From Polaribacter glomeratus (GTDB lineage: Bacteria > Bacteroidota > Bacteroidia > Flavobacteriales > Flavobacteriaceae), in NCBI RefSeq assembly GCF_002954665.1, contig NZ_MSCM01000002.1, positions 840,767 to 904,766 on the forward strand: a stretch of DNA of 64,000 bases, in the 5' to 3' direction. The position numbers and the translations under genes are program-made. This document shows positions 1-7,187 of this stretch, in pieces. Within the stretch, counting starts at the first letter, position 1. Every line of letters starts with the position of its first letter. The notes beneath the pieces were generated by a model. The model saw only the letters and a list, made by a program, of their open reading frames with translations. It was not told the DNA's origin and ran no database searches.

Positions 1-1397
1 TAGCTCGTATTGGTAGTTGGTTGTTTAACCCCTTAACTCAAAAAATAGATTGGTCTGATGAAACGTTTCATATTTGGGGTTTTGATCCAGAGAAAGGAGC
101 TCCTAAATTTGATGCTGTGGTTAATTTAGTTCATGTAGATGATCAAGAATTATTTAATAGCGTTGTTGATAAGGCTGTTAGTTTAGGAAAATCGTACGAT
201 ATTGAACATAGAATTTGTCTTAAAAATGGTGAGCAAAAAATAATAAGAGCTATTGGTCAACCAGTTTTTGGCAATAATGGTAAAGTGGTTAGCTTGGCTG
301 GTACTACACAAGATATTACATCGCAAAAGCAAGTATTAGATAAAATTGAAAAAGCCGAAGAAATGTATCGTATTTTAACAGAGTATTCTACCGATTTAAT
401 TTGTTTGCAAGAACCAGATAGTACTTTTAAATACATCAGTCCGTCTATAGAAAACTTATTGGGCTACAAACAATCAGATTTTCTAGGTAAAACAGTCTTT
501 AGTATTGTGCATAAAGATGATATTGAGCTTTTAAAAGCGGCAATGAAGAAAAAAGTGTTTATTGGTGAACAAATAGAAGCTTATACTTTTAGAATTCGCC
601 ATCAAAACGGTCATTTTATTTGGTTAGAATTTTTATCATCTCCTGTATATGTAGAGAATGAAGTTAGTTATTTTGTTACCTCTGCAAGAGATGTTACTCA
701 ATGGATGTTGGCAAAACAAGAAATTCAAGAATATCAAACATCACTTCAAAAATTAACTATAGAAACTTCTTTGTTAGAAGAAAAACAAAAAAAAGAAATT
801 GCTTCAAACATACACGATCATCTAAGCCAGTCTTTAATTATTTCGAAAATGAGAATTAATGAGCTTAAAAAAAATCCGCAGTTAAAAATAATTGATGAAG
901 ATTTAAAATTTATTGAAACACATATTTCTGAAGCTTTAGAGAATAGCCGTAAAATTACTTACGAACTTTCACCACCTGTATTATATCAATTAGGTATTGT
1001 TGCTGCATTAAATTGGTTACTAGACGATGTAGAAGCTACGCATAAAATAGAGTGTAGATTTAACAGCAATATAAATACTATTAAACTAGATGATGTAAGC
1101 TCAATTTTACTTTTTAGAAGTATACAAGAAGTGCTAACCAATACTATAAAATATGCAAAAGCATCTCTAATAACGCTAAATTTTGATAAAGAAAGTGATG
1201 GTGCTGGTATTCTAATAACAGATAACGGTGTTGGGTTTGATACTTCTTTATTAAATAATTACCATAATCATTCTGGGTCAGGTTTTGGTTTATTTACAGT
1301 TAAAGAGCGCATAAGAAACATACAAGGAAAGTTTACGATAGTATCAGAAATAAATGTAGGCACAATAGTTAAAATTTTTATACCTTTAACTCCATGA
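1..1397 (+). CDS. PAS-domain sensor histidine kinase, NarL/DegS type (5' truncated by window)
   Basis: Sensor kinase expected to autophosphorylate on His and pass phosphate to the regulator encoded next. The frame is open to the left edge (codons from position 3 read ARIGSW, a typical PAS opening), so the true start lies outside and the TTG at 21 is not a start. Two PAS domains are visible (about residues 1-95 and 110-235 of the visible part). A HisKA_3 H-box follows (IASNIHDHLSQSL), then a HATPase_c domain with an N-box (VLTNTIKYAK) and a G1 box (DNGVGFD). No membrane segment is present in the visible part, so it may sense a soluble signal. The stop overlaps the next start by 4 nt (ATGA), indicating translational coupling. 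Confidence 0.9.
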   Translation, partial: ARIGSWLFNPLTQKIDWSDETFHIWGFDPEKGAPKFDAVVNLVHVDDQELFNSVVDKAVSLGKSYDIEHRICLKNGEQKIIRAIGQPVFGNNGKVVSLAGTTQDITSQKQVLDKIEKAEEMYRILTEYSTDLICLQEPDSTFKYISPSIENLLGYKQSDFLGKTVFSIVHKDDIELLKAAMKKKVFIGEQIEAYTFRIRHQNGHFIWLEFLSSPVYVENEVSYFVTSARDVTQWMLAKQEIQEYQTSLQKLTIETSLLEEKQKKEIASNIHDHLSQSLIISKMRINELKKNPQLKIIDEDLKFIETHISEALENSRKITYELSPPVLYQLGIVAALNWLLDDVEATHKIECRFNSNINTIKLDDVSSILLFRSIQEVLTNTIKYAKASLITLNFDKESDGAGILITDNGVGFDTSLLNNYHNHSGSGFGLFTVKERIRNIQGKFTIVSEINVGTIVKIFIPLTP

Positions 1398-2047
1398 CCT
1401 ATAAACGCGAAATTAAAATAATATTAGTTGACGATCATAAATTACTTAGAGATGGTTTGAGAAATATTATAGAGCAAAGGTCTAACATGCGTATTGTTGG
1501 CGAAGCTTCGGATGGTAGAGAGGCAATAAAAATATGTTTAAAATTAGAGCCAGATGTTTTGGTTATAGATGTTGCCATGCCTGGTTTAAATGGTATTGAA
1601 GCAGCAACTCAAATTCATAAAAATAACCCAGGTATAAAAATAATAGGTCTTTCTATGCATTCTGGTAAGCAATTTATTCAAGGCATGTTTAACGCAGGTG
1701 CTTTTGGATATTTGTTAAAAGATGGCGATGCGGATGAATTAATCATAGCGATTACTACTGTAATGGAAAATAAAAAATATCTTTCTAAAGATATTGATCA
1801 AGAGTTTTTACCACTACTTAGAAAGGGTGAAGCTATTTCAAAAGCAGTATTGAGTGCTAGAGAGAACGAAGTGCTGCAATTAATTGCGGAAGGAAATTCG
1901 TCTAAACAAATAGGAGAAGTATTGTTTTTAAGCTCAAAAACTGTGGATGTTCATAGAAATAATATCATGAAAAAAATAGATTTATATACCATTCCCGAAT
2001 TGACAAAATATGCCATTCAAAAAGGGCTAACTTCGCTAGATATTTAA
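1394..2047 (+). CDS. LuxR/NarL-family response regulator
   Basis: Two-domain DNA-binding response regulator of 217 residues. The N-terminal receiver carries the acidic pair (VDDH near residue 13), the phospho-acceptor region (VIDVAMPGLNG) and the conserved Lys (LLKDG). The C-terminal LuxR-type helix-turn-helix reads LSARENEVLQLIAEG, then SSKTVDVHRNNIMKK. The start overlaps the kinase stop by 4 nt, so kinase and regulator are a cognate pair by context. Target genes cannot be told from the sequence. Confidence 0.93.
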   Translation: MTYKREIKIILVDDHKLLRDGLRNIIEQRSNMRIVGEASDGREAIKICLKLEPDVLVIDVAMPGLNGIEAATQIHKNNPGIKIIGLSMHSGKQFIQGMFNAGAFGYLLKDGDADELIIAITTVMENKKYLSKDIDQEFLPLLRKGEAISKAVLSARENEVLQLIAEGNSSKQIGEVLFLSSKTVDVHRNNIMKKIDLYTIPELTKYAIQKGLTSLDI

Positions 2048-2164
2048 TAATTACTTTATTATTGTTTTGTTTAATTTAAACTTAAAAACAAGCATTTTAC
2101 CTATATAATTAGTTTTAAAAATGGACTATTTTTAAACTTAATTTATTTTAGATATCATCTTATA

Positions 2165-2527
2165 TTGAAATCAACACTAAAGAACTTATTAATACTAGAA
2201 GATAACCTTTACATTGGTAAAGAGATAGTTAGTGCTGCTAAAGAACTAAAAAGGTTTCAAGAAGTTTATGTAACTAAATCTTTAAAAGAAGCTATTTCTT
2301 TTTTTAGCAATATAAACTTTAAGTTTGTTGTGCTTGATTTGAATTTGCCAGATGGCAATGGTATAGAACTACTTAAATACTGTGTAGAAAATCAGAAAGA
2401 AACCAAGGTTTTTATTTTCTCGTCTAGCATAGAGTTAAAGCGAATTTGTTTAAAATATGGAGCCTTTGCTTTTTTTGATAAAGCGAATGGTTTAGATGAA
2501 TTAATTGAGGCACTTAAAAATGAGTAA
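2165..2527 (+). CDS. Single-domain response regulator (receiver only)
   Basis: A 120-residue stand-alone receiver. It has an acidic pocket (ILEDN), a phospho-acceptor Asp in VVLDLNLPDGNG, a Ser in the switch position (FIFSSS) and the conserved Lys (FFDKANG). There is no output domain, so it probably relays phosphate or acts by protein contact. The start is a TTG; no ATG occurs early in the frame, so the exact N-terminus is less certain. It lies 117 nt after the NarL-type regulator and may share its signalling role. Confidence 0.85.
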   Translation: MKSTLKNLLILEDNLYIGKEIVSAAKELKRFQEVYVTKSLKEAISFFSNINFKFVVLDLNLPDGNGIELLKYCVENQKETKVFIFSSSIELKRICLKYGAFAFFDKANGLDELIEALKNE

Positions 2528-2637
2528 GAAAAAAAATATACCTTTTAGTTTCGCTTTTCTAATTCAGTAGAACATAAATTCTTTGTTACTAAATACTAAA
2601 ATTAAGAATGTAAAAATTAATTTCAGTAAGGTTTTAA

Positions 2638-2674
2638 TTAAAAAAAGCTAAACAATTTTAGTCGTTTAGCTTTT
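2638..2674 (-). terminator. Terminator of small-gene array copy A
   Basis: On the minus strand GCTAAAC pairs with GTTTAGC across a 10-nt loop, followed by seven T. It lies about 95 nt beyond the stop of array copy A. The plus strand also reads into four T, so it may work both ways. Confidence 0.7.
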
Positions 2675-2765
2675 CTGCAAAAATATATTTGGGGATAAAT
2701 ATAATTTAAAGATTTGATAGCCTTCGTTTGACTTCAAATTAGAATTAATTTTTTTCTCTAAACCT

Positions 2766-2888
2766 CTATAATACTGATTCTACCAAAAATGTTACACTAG
2801 TCATTAAAATTATTAAACTAAGTGAAATTTTAAAAAAATTAATATTTTGATCGCGGGAGTCTTGGGGGTATTCTTGTACTTTTTTCAT
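2766..2888 (-). CDS. 40-residue single-helix membrane protein, array copy A
   Basis: Hand-translated small gene of 40 codons plus TAG. The N-terminal half is polar (MKKVQEYPQDSRDQN), followed by one hydrophobic helix of about 20 residues (FFKISLSLIILMTSVTFL) and a short acidic tail (VESVL). Family not recognised. Four more copies of exactly the same length follow in tandem at higher coordinates, and the conservation in frame argues that it is translated. It has its own promoter just upstream. A run of six C directly precedes the ATG. The layout resembles repeated type I toxin genes, but no function is shown. Confidence 0.75.
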   Translation of the reverse strand: MKKVQEYPQDSRDQNINFFKISLSLIILMTSVTFLVESVL

Positions 2889-2927
2889 GGGGGGATGAAT
2901 TTAAAGAGTTTATAAATAATTACACTA

Positions 2928-2958
2928 CAAATATATTTATTATTTCAAAGGCTATCAA
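2928..2958 (-). promoter_or_regulatory. Promoter of array copy A
   Basis: Minus strand: TTG at 2956-2958, 20-nt spacer, TATATTTG at 2928-2935, matching the Bacteroidota consensus. It predicts an RNA start roughly 35 nt before the ATG. The same element recurs before copies B and C. Confidence 0.75.
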
Positions 2959-3013
2959 TAGGTAAATTTCTTAGTTTATAAATTGATATTATATTTCAAA
3001 TAGTTTTAAATTT

Positions 3014-3047
3014 AAAAAACTAAACCATAGGTGTGATTTAGCTTTTT
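3014..3047 (-). terminator. Terminator of array copy B
   Basis: Minus strand: GCTAAA pairs with TTTAG over a 12-nt loop and runs into six T. It is preceded by the motif ATCCCCCAG, which also occurs after copy C. Confidence 0.65.
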
Positions 3048-3061
3048 ATGCTGGGGGATAA

Positions 3062-3184
3062 TTAGAATACTGATTCTACCAAAAATGTTACACTAGTCAT
3101 TAAAATCATTAAACTAAGTGAAATTTTAAAAAAATTAATATTTTGATCGCGGGAGTCTTGTGGGTTTTCTTGTGCTTTTTTCAT
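3062..3184 (-). CDS. 40-residue single-helix membrane protein, array copy B
   Basis: Paralogue of copy A, differing at only four residues (V4A, Y7N, one I to M in the helix, final L to F). Length is again 40 residues. Flanking sequence on both sides is also nearly identical to that of copy A, so the duplicated unit (about 296 bp) includes promoter and 3' region and the duplication looks recent. Function unknown. Confidence 0.75.
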   Translation of the reverse strand: MKKAQENPQDSRDQNINFFKISLSLMILMTSVTFLVESVF

Positions 3185-3223
3185 GGGGGGATGAATTTAA
3201 AGAGTTTATAAATAATTACACTA

Positions 3224-3254
3224 CAAATATATTTATTATTTCAAAGGCTATCAA
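3224..3254 (-). promoter_or_regulatory. Promoter of array copy B
   Basis: Minus strand TTG at 3252-3254, 20-nt spacer, TATATTTG at 3224-3231. The sequence matches the copy A promoter. Confidence 0.75.
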
Positions 3255-3308
3255 TAGGTAAACTTCTTAATTTATACTTTGCGATCGTACTTGAAGTAGT
3301 TTTAAATT

Positions 3309-3343
3309 TAAAAAACTAAACCATAGGTGTGATTTAGCTTTTT
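3309..3343 (-). terminator. Terminator of array copy C
   Basis: Same hairpin sequence as the copy B terminator (minus strand GCTAAA, loop, TTTAG, six T). It lies about 35 nt past the copy C stop and follows ATCCCCCAG. Confidence 0.65.
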
Positions 3344-3376
3344 CAACATTCTGGGGGATGCGTATTATATAAAGTT

Positions 3377-3499
3377 TTAAAATATTGATTCTATTAAAAA
3401 TGCTACACTAGCAGTTAAAATTATTAAACTAAGTGAAATAGTAAAAAATTCGATTCTTGGATCGTTGGATTCTTCTAGATTTTCTTGTGCTTCTTTCAT
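3377..3499 (-). CDS. 40-residue single-helix membrane protein, array copy C
   Basis: Third paralogue, 40 residues ending in TAA. The polar N-terminus is diverged (MKEAQENLEESNDPRIE). The core FFTISLSLIILTASVAFLIES keeps the ISLSLIIL centre and the acidic tail. Changes relative to A and B keep the frame, length and hydrophobicity, the pattern expected for selection on a protein. It has its own promoter and terminator. Function unknown. Confidence 0.75.
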   Translation of the reverse strand: MKEAQENLEESNDPRIEFFTISLSLIILTASVAFLIESIF

Positions 3500-3538
3500 G
3501 GGGGGATGAATTTAAAGGGTTCATAAATAATTACACTA

Positions 3539-3569
3539 CAAATTTATTTAATATTGCGAAGGCTATCAA
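3539..3569 (-). promoter_or_regulatory. Promoter of array copy C
   Basis: Minus strand TTG at 3567-3569, 20-nt spacer, TAAATTTG at 3539-3546. Confidence 0.7.
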
Positions 3570-3658
3570 TAGGCAATCTCCTTAATTTAGATGTTTAGCT
3601 TAAAATCGTAAAAACTCTGCTTATTTGCCAGTTTAGATTTTCTGCATTACATAAATTA

Positions 3659-3781
3659 CTAAAAGACCAATTCTATTAAAAAAGTGATGCTAATCATTAA
3701 TATTATTAAACTAAGTGAACTCGTAAAAACCTAGATTTTTATGTCTTTTGAGTTTTGGAAATTTTCTTGTGCTTTTCTCAT
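3659..3781 (-). pseudogene. Array copy D, interrupted by an in-frame TAG
   Basis: Fourth paralogue. Codon 17 (3731-3733) is TAG where the other copies have Asn or Glu. Past it the frame continues with the family core (SSLSLIILMISITFLIE) to a TAG after exactly 40 codons. The -7 promoter element and the terminator hairpin seen at the other copies are both degraded here, so all parts of this unit look decayed together. If translated it would give only 16 residues. Confidence 0.75.
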
Positions 3782-3883
3782 TGGGGGAAATTTTAAGTGA
3801 GTTCTTTTTGATTCTCATATATACTTACGAGAAGAGTTGACCTAAGGTTTTAAAGAACACACGTTATTTTTATTTTAAATTAA

Positions 3884-3916
3884 AAAAGCTAAACTATGGT
3901 GGTAGTTTAGCTTCTT
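3884..3916 (-). terminator. Terminator of the ORF-less array unit
   Basis: Minus strand AAGCTAAACTA, short loop, TAGTTTAGCTT, then T-rich. It is the strongest hairpin of the array and is preceded by the motif TCCCCCA. Confidence 0.75.
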
Positions 3917-4032
3917 TACTTATCATACATTGGGGGACACTCGTAATCTTTATTCTTAAAAGTACTAATTGTTTAATTTTATATAGTAATCTTTTGTTTT
4001 TATTTTTATCGGCAAATATTTAATCAGTTTAG
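3884..4032 (-). ncRNA. Candidate small RNA in the array (promoter and terminator, no family ORF)
   Basis: A full-consensus promoter (4038-4068) and a strong terminator (3884-3916) delimit a transcript of about 145 nt between copies E and D. It contains no 40-codon family frame, only TCCCCCAATG followed by a four-codon frame. It could be a genuine noncoding RNA or a unit that lost its ORF. The evidence is the layout alone. Confidence 0.4.
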
Positions 4033-4037
4033 CACCA

Positions 4038-4068
4038 CAAATATATTTAATGCTAGAAAGTTAACCAA
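4038..4068 (-). promoter_or_regulatory. Promoter of the candidate small RNA
   Basis: Minus strand TTG at 4066-4068, 20-nt spacer, TATATTTG at 4038-4045. It matches the promoters of copies A and B element for element. Confidence 0.7.
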
Positions 4069-4111
4069 TAGGTTATGCTCTTAATTTATACTTTAGTATT
4101 TATTTTCTGAA

Positions 4112-4234
4112 CTATAACACCGATTCTATTAAAAACGCGATACTAGTAATAAAAATTATTAAACTAAGTGAAGTCATAAAAAACTCGATGTTTTGGTCGT
4201 TAGAACCCTGGAAACTTTCTTCTGCTTTTTTCAT
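4112..4234 (-). CDS. 40-residue single-helix membrane protein, array copy E
   Basis: Fifth paralogue, 40 residues ending in TAG. The N-terminus is MKKAEESFQGSNDQNIE and the helix FFMTSLSLIIFITSIAFLIES. Five C precede the ATG. Its promoter is weaker than those of A-C (TATACTTG at 4288-4295, and TAG where the others have TTG). It is the copy nearest to the tonB-like gene on the same strand, 104 nt after that gene's stop. Confidence 0.7.
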   Translation of the reverse strand: MKKAEESFQGSNDQNIEFFMTSLSLIIFITSIAFLIESVL

Positions 4235-4338
4235 GGGGGTATGAATTTAAAGTGCTACTAATTATGTTCTTTATAAATATATTACTACAAGTATATTTAA
4301 TATTTTAAAATACTACTATAGGTAATTTTCTTATTTTA

Positions 4339-5094
4339 CTACCTAACTTCAAATGTAATAGGTATGCTATAACTAACACCTACAGGCATTCCTCTTTGTT
4401 TACCTGGTATCATATCTGGTAAAGAACCAATAATTTTACCAACTTCTTTTTCTAATACAGGATGTGGTCCTCTAGCTTTTACATTAATTACTTTGCCTGT
4501 TTTGCTTATTGTAAAAACAACAAATAGTTTTTTCTTACCAACTTGTAAACCCAACTCGGTAGCTAAATTCACGTCAAATCTTTTGCCAAAAAATTCTGTG
4601 ACCTTTTTTGTAAAACAATCTTTAAGTTCTTTGTTGTTTCCTTTACAACCAGGGTAAACAGGCACATCTTCAATTAAAATAAAAGGGATGTCTTCAATTA
4701 TTTCTTCTCCCTCTGCTACTTCAACAACATTACCAACATCGCCAGTAGTAATTAAAGCATTGGTTACAACTTCGTTTTCATCTGTTTCGGTAGAATTAAA
4801 AATAGTTTCAATAATACGAACATTGTCTTTTACAACTTGAAAGTTTTCAAGTGGCGGCGGCGGCGGCGCACCTGTTTGGGTTAGTTTAATTTTTTGCATT
4901 GGCACAATAGGAATGTCTTGTGCCATTTCTGCAATCATACTTGTTTTAACCACAGTATTTGTTGTAACTATTTTTTCATAGGTTTTGTGTTCCATGAAAA
5001 TATAGGTAACATATAAGGTAAGAACTAAACCTATTTGCATAAAAATTTTACTGTAATTTTCTAATTGTAGTTTTGGGTATTTTTTAATTTCCAT
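4339..5094 (-). CDS. TonB-family energy transducer protein
   Basis: 251-residue TonB-like protein expected to span from inner membrane to periplasm and couple the proton gradient to outer-membrane receptors. It has a short cytoplasmic N-terminus, one membrane helix (about residues 18-36), a five-proline stretch (APPPPPLE), an acidic linker and a C-terminal TonB domain (from about residue 145; YPGC start, SKTGKVINVKARGPHP). A close paralogue lies at 7188-7928 on the other strand with the same layout. Neither is next to an exbB/exbD pair, so both are probably accessory or signalling TonBs. Confidence 0.85.
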   Translation of the reverse strand: MEIKKYPKLQLENYSKIFMQIGLVLTLYVTYIFMEHKTYEKIVTTNTVVKTSMIAEMAQDIPIVPMQKIKLTQTGAPPPPPLENFQVVKDNVRIIETIFNSTETDENEVVTNALITTGDVGNVVEVAEGEEIIEDIPFILIEDVPVYPGCKGNNKELKDCFTKKVTEFFGKRFDVNLATELGLQVGKKKLFVVFTISKTGKVINVKARGPHPVLEKEVGKIIGSLPDMIPGKQRGMPVGVSYSIPITFEVR

Positions 5095-5265
5095 CTTTTA
5101 GCTTTTTAAAATTCTAAAAAAATATAGATAGTCAAGTATTTAATGAGCGATTGTAAATCAATGGCGCCCAAGTCTTTTGACGTATATAAATTTAAAGATT
5201 AAAAGCAGCTTAAAATATGATTTTCATCATACTTTGTCGTGAATTTTAGTAGGATTATTATCGTT

Positions 5266-5832
5266 TCAAAGTGTAAGAATGTCTGTTGCAACGCTAGCTC
5301 CGCTTCCTGCTGCTATTGCAAATTGACTTCTCCATCCTGCAATTGTGCCACAACAATACAAGCCTTGTTGTATAAAATGATTTTCGTTTTTTAATTGAAT
5401 TCTATCTTTATCAGGGTTTGCTTTTTGATGCGGAATAATAAACGCATCTAAACCTTTTATTGCAAATGGTTTCGAATAGTTTAAAGCAAGCACTATAATT
5501 TTAGATTTATAATTATTTTTATTCGTTTCAACGGTGTAAATACCATTAATTTTTTCTACGGATAAAACTTTCTCATTTTCAATTTGAGAAACAGCAGGAT
5601 ATAAAGTTGATAAATGTGCCTTTCCATTTATTAAAATATCTTTTCCTAGTGTTTTAGGTGATAGTCCTAAAACATTGTTAAACAAGGCGTTTTCTAAATG
5701 AGAAGCGCGTTGATGCATAATAATTGCTATTTTTTTATCCGCAGCAAAAGCTTTGTTTTTAGCAGAACCTAAAACCAATGCACATTGCATTCCAGAAACA
5801 CCACCACCAATAATTAAAGCATCAAAAATCAT
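5266..5832 (-). CDS. FAD-dependent oxidoreductase, thioredoxin-reductase-like, short
   Basis: 188-residue flavoprotein. The N-terminus has the dinucleotide-binding motif IIGGGVSGMQ, and near the C-terminus is a GLYCCGTIAGWRSQFAIAAGSGA segment like the second FAD contact of pyridine nucleotide-disulphide oxidoreductases. It is much shorter than thioredoxin reductase (about 310) and shows no separate NADPH domain and no redox CxxC in the usual place, so the activity is uncertain. Its ATG follows directly on the stop of the upstream MarC-like gene, so the two form an operon. Confidence 0.75.
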   Translation of the reverse strand: MIFDALIIGGGVSGMQCALVLGSAKNKAFAADKKIAIIMHQRASHLENALFNNVLGLSPKTLGKDILINGKAHLSTLYPAVSQIENEKVLSVEKINGIYTVETNKNNYKSKIIVLALNYSKPFAIKGLDAFIIPHQKANPDKDRIQLKNENHFIQQGLYCCGTIAGWRSQFAIAAGSGASVATDILTL

Positions 5833-6417
5833 TTAGATAAAAAGCATTTTTATGTTTTGAGTAAATAGCTTTACAGAAATTGCAAGTAAAATTACACCAA
5901 AAACTTTACGTATAATTTGAATTCCTGTTGCACCGATTAAACGTTCTATTTTAGACGAAGTTTTTAAAACGATATATAAAAAAATAACATTTAAAATTAT
6001 AGCAATTATAATATTTTGCACAGCAAATTCTGCTCGCAAAGAGAGTAATGTTGTTAAACTACCTGGGCCAGCAATTAAAGGAAACGCTAAAGGAAAAACA
6101 GTTGCAGTTACAGCTCCATGATTGCCATCGTCTTTATATAGAGTAATTCCTAAAATCATTTCTAAAGCAATAAAAAACAGAATAAAAGAACCCGCTACGG
6201 CAAAAGAATTTACATCAATACCAATAAATTGTAATAAACTTTGTCCCAAAAACAAGAAAACGATCATTATTAAGCCAGAAATTAGAGAAGCTTTTTCAGA
6301 CTGAATATGACCTACTTTTTTACGCAAATCTATAATGATAGGTATGTTTCCAATAATATCTATTACTGCAAACAAAACCATAAAAGCAGTTAAAATTTCT
6401 TTGAAGTTAAAATCCAT
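5833..6417 (-). CDS. MarC-family integral membrane protein
   Basis: 194 residues with about six hydrophobic helices and the MarC/UPF0056 opening (ILTAFMVLFAVIDIIGNIPI) and central PLAFPLIAGPGSLTT motif. The family is conserved in inner membranes. Its transport role is not settled, and an early link to antibiotic resistance was withdrawn. It is co-transcribed with the flavoprotein gene downstream (zero spacing). Confidence 0.88.
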   Translation of the reverse strand: MDFNFKEILTAFMVLFAVIDIIGNIPIIIDLRKKVGHIQSEKASLISGLIMIVFLFLGQSLLQFIGIDVNSFAVAGSFILFFIALEMILGITLYKDDGNHGAVTATVFPLAFPLIAGPGSLTTLLSLRAEFAVQNIIIAIILNVIFLYIVLKTSSKIERLIGATGIQIIRKVFGVILLAISVKLFTQNIKMLFI

Positions 6418-6493
6418 AATAAAAGAATTTAATTTTATGCAAAACTAGTCAACTAACTTTACGGAATTGCTAAAAAATTGAAAAAAATAATCT

Positions 6494-6501
6494 TATTTTT
6501 G
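6494..6501 (+). promoter_or_regulatory. -7 element for the DUF3109 gene, implying a near-leaderless mRNA
   Basis: TATTTTTG ends 5 nt before the ATG at 6507, so the RNA should start at or next to the start codon. No well-spaced TTG was found upstream. Confidence 0.5.
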
Positions 6502-6506
6502 TGAAT

Positions 6507-7076
6507 ATGTTTCAACTAGGAAAAACAATTGTTTCGGAAGATATTATCGAAAAAGATTTTGTGTGTAATTTATCTGCCTGCAAAGGAGCTTGCTGTGTAA
6601 ATGGTGATGCTGGTGCGCCGCTAGAGAAAGAAGAAACCACAATTTTAGAAGAAATTTATCCGAAGATAAAACCTTTTTTACGAAAAAAAAGTATAGAGGT
6701 TATAGAAAATGTAGGTACTTGGGTTACAGGTAAAGATGGTGAGTTAGAAACGCCTTTGATAGATGGTGCAGATTGTGCTTATGTAATTTTTGATAAAAAT
6801 AAGACAGCACTTTGTGCGATAGAGGAAGCGTATAATCAAGGAGAAATAGGTTGGAAAAAACCAGTTTCTTGTCATTTATATCCAGTAAGAGTTAAAGATT
6901 ACAGCGAGTTTTCTGCGGTAAATTACGATAAGTGGGATATTTGTGATGACGCTTGTACGTTAGGAAAAGAGCTGCAAGTGCCAGTTTATAAGTTTGTGAA
7001 ACAAGCTTTGGTTCGTAAATTTGGGCAAAATTGGTATGATGAATTAGAAAAAGTAGCCGAAAAACACGTAAAATAA
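6507..7076 (+). CDS. DUF3109 family cysteine-rich protein
   Basis: 189 residues. Conserved Cys clusters include CNLSACKGACC near the N-terminus, DCAYV, ALC, SCHLYPVR and ICDDAC, typical of the DUF3109 family of Bacteroidota and suggestive of a metal or Fe-S site. Function unknown. The start is set at ATG 6507, not the GTG at 6501, because the GTG overlaps the -7 promoter element. Confidence 0.85.
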   Translation: MFQLGKTIVSEDIIEKDFVCNLSACKGACCVNGDAGAPLEKEETTILEEIYPKIKPFLRKKSIEVIENVGTWVTGKDGELETPLIDGADCAYVIFDKNKTALCAIEEAYNQGEIGWKKPVSCHLYPVRVKDYSEFSAVNYDKWDICDDACTLGKELQVPVYKFVKQALVRKFGQNWYDELEKVAEKHVK

Positions 7077-7103
7077 TTTTTTAAAAGATAGTTAGACTGT
7101 TAA

Positions 7104-7136
7104 AACAGCATCAAATTTTTTGATGCTGTTTTTTTA
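7104..7136 (+). terminator. Terminator after the DUF3109 gene
   Basis: AACAGCATCAA and TTGATGCTGTT form an 11-bp stem with a short T-rich loop, followed by T6. Confidence 0.85.
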
Positions 7137-7187
7137 TGGCACATTCTTTGAATTAACAAAGTCTTAACATTTAAAAACTTTCTAATT

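Noticed and set aside
2638..4318. Repeats spaced about 300 bp apart considered as a CRISPR array or an integron-like attC array
   Set aside because: Repeat units are long, contain conserved coding frames with promoters and terminators, and have no short uniform spacers or attC-type core sites.
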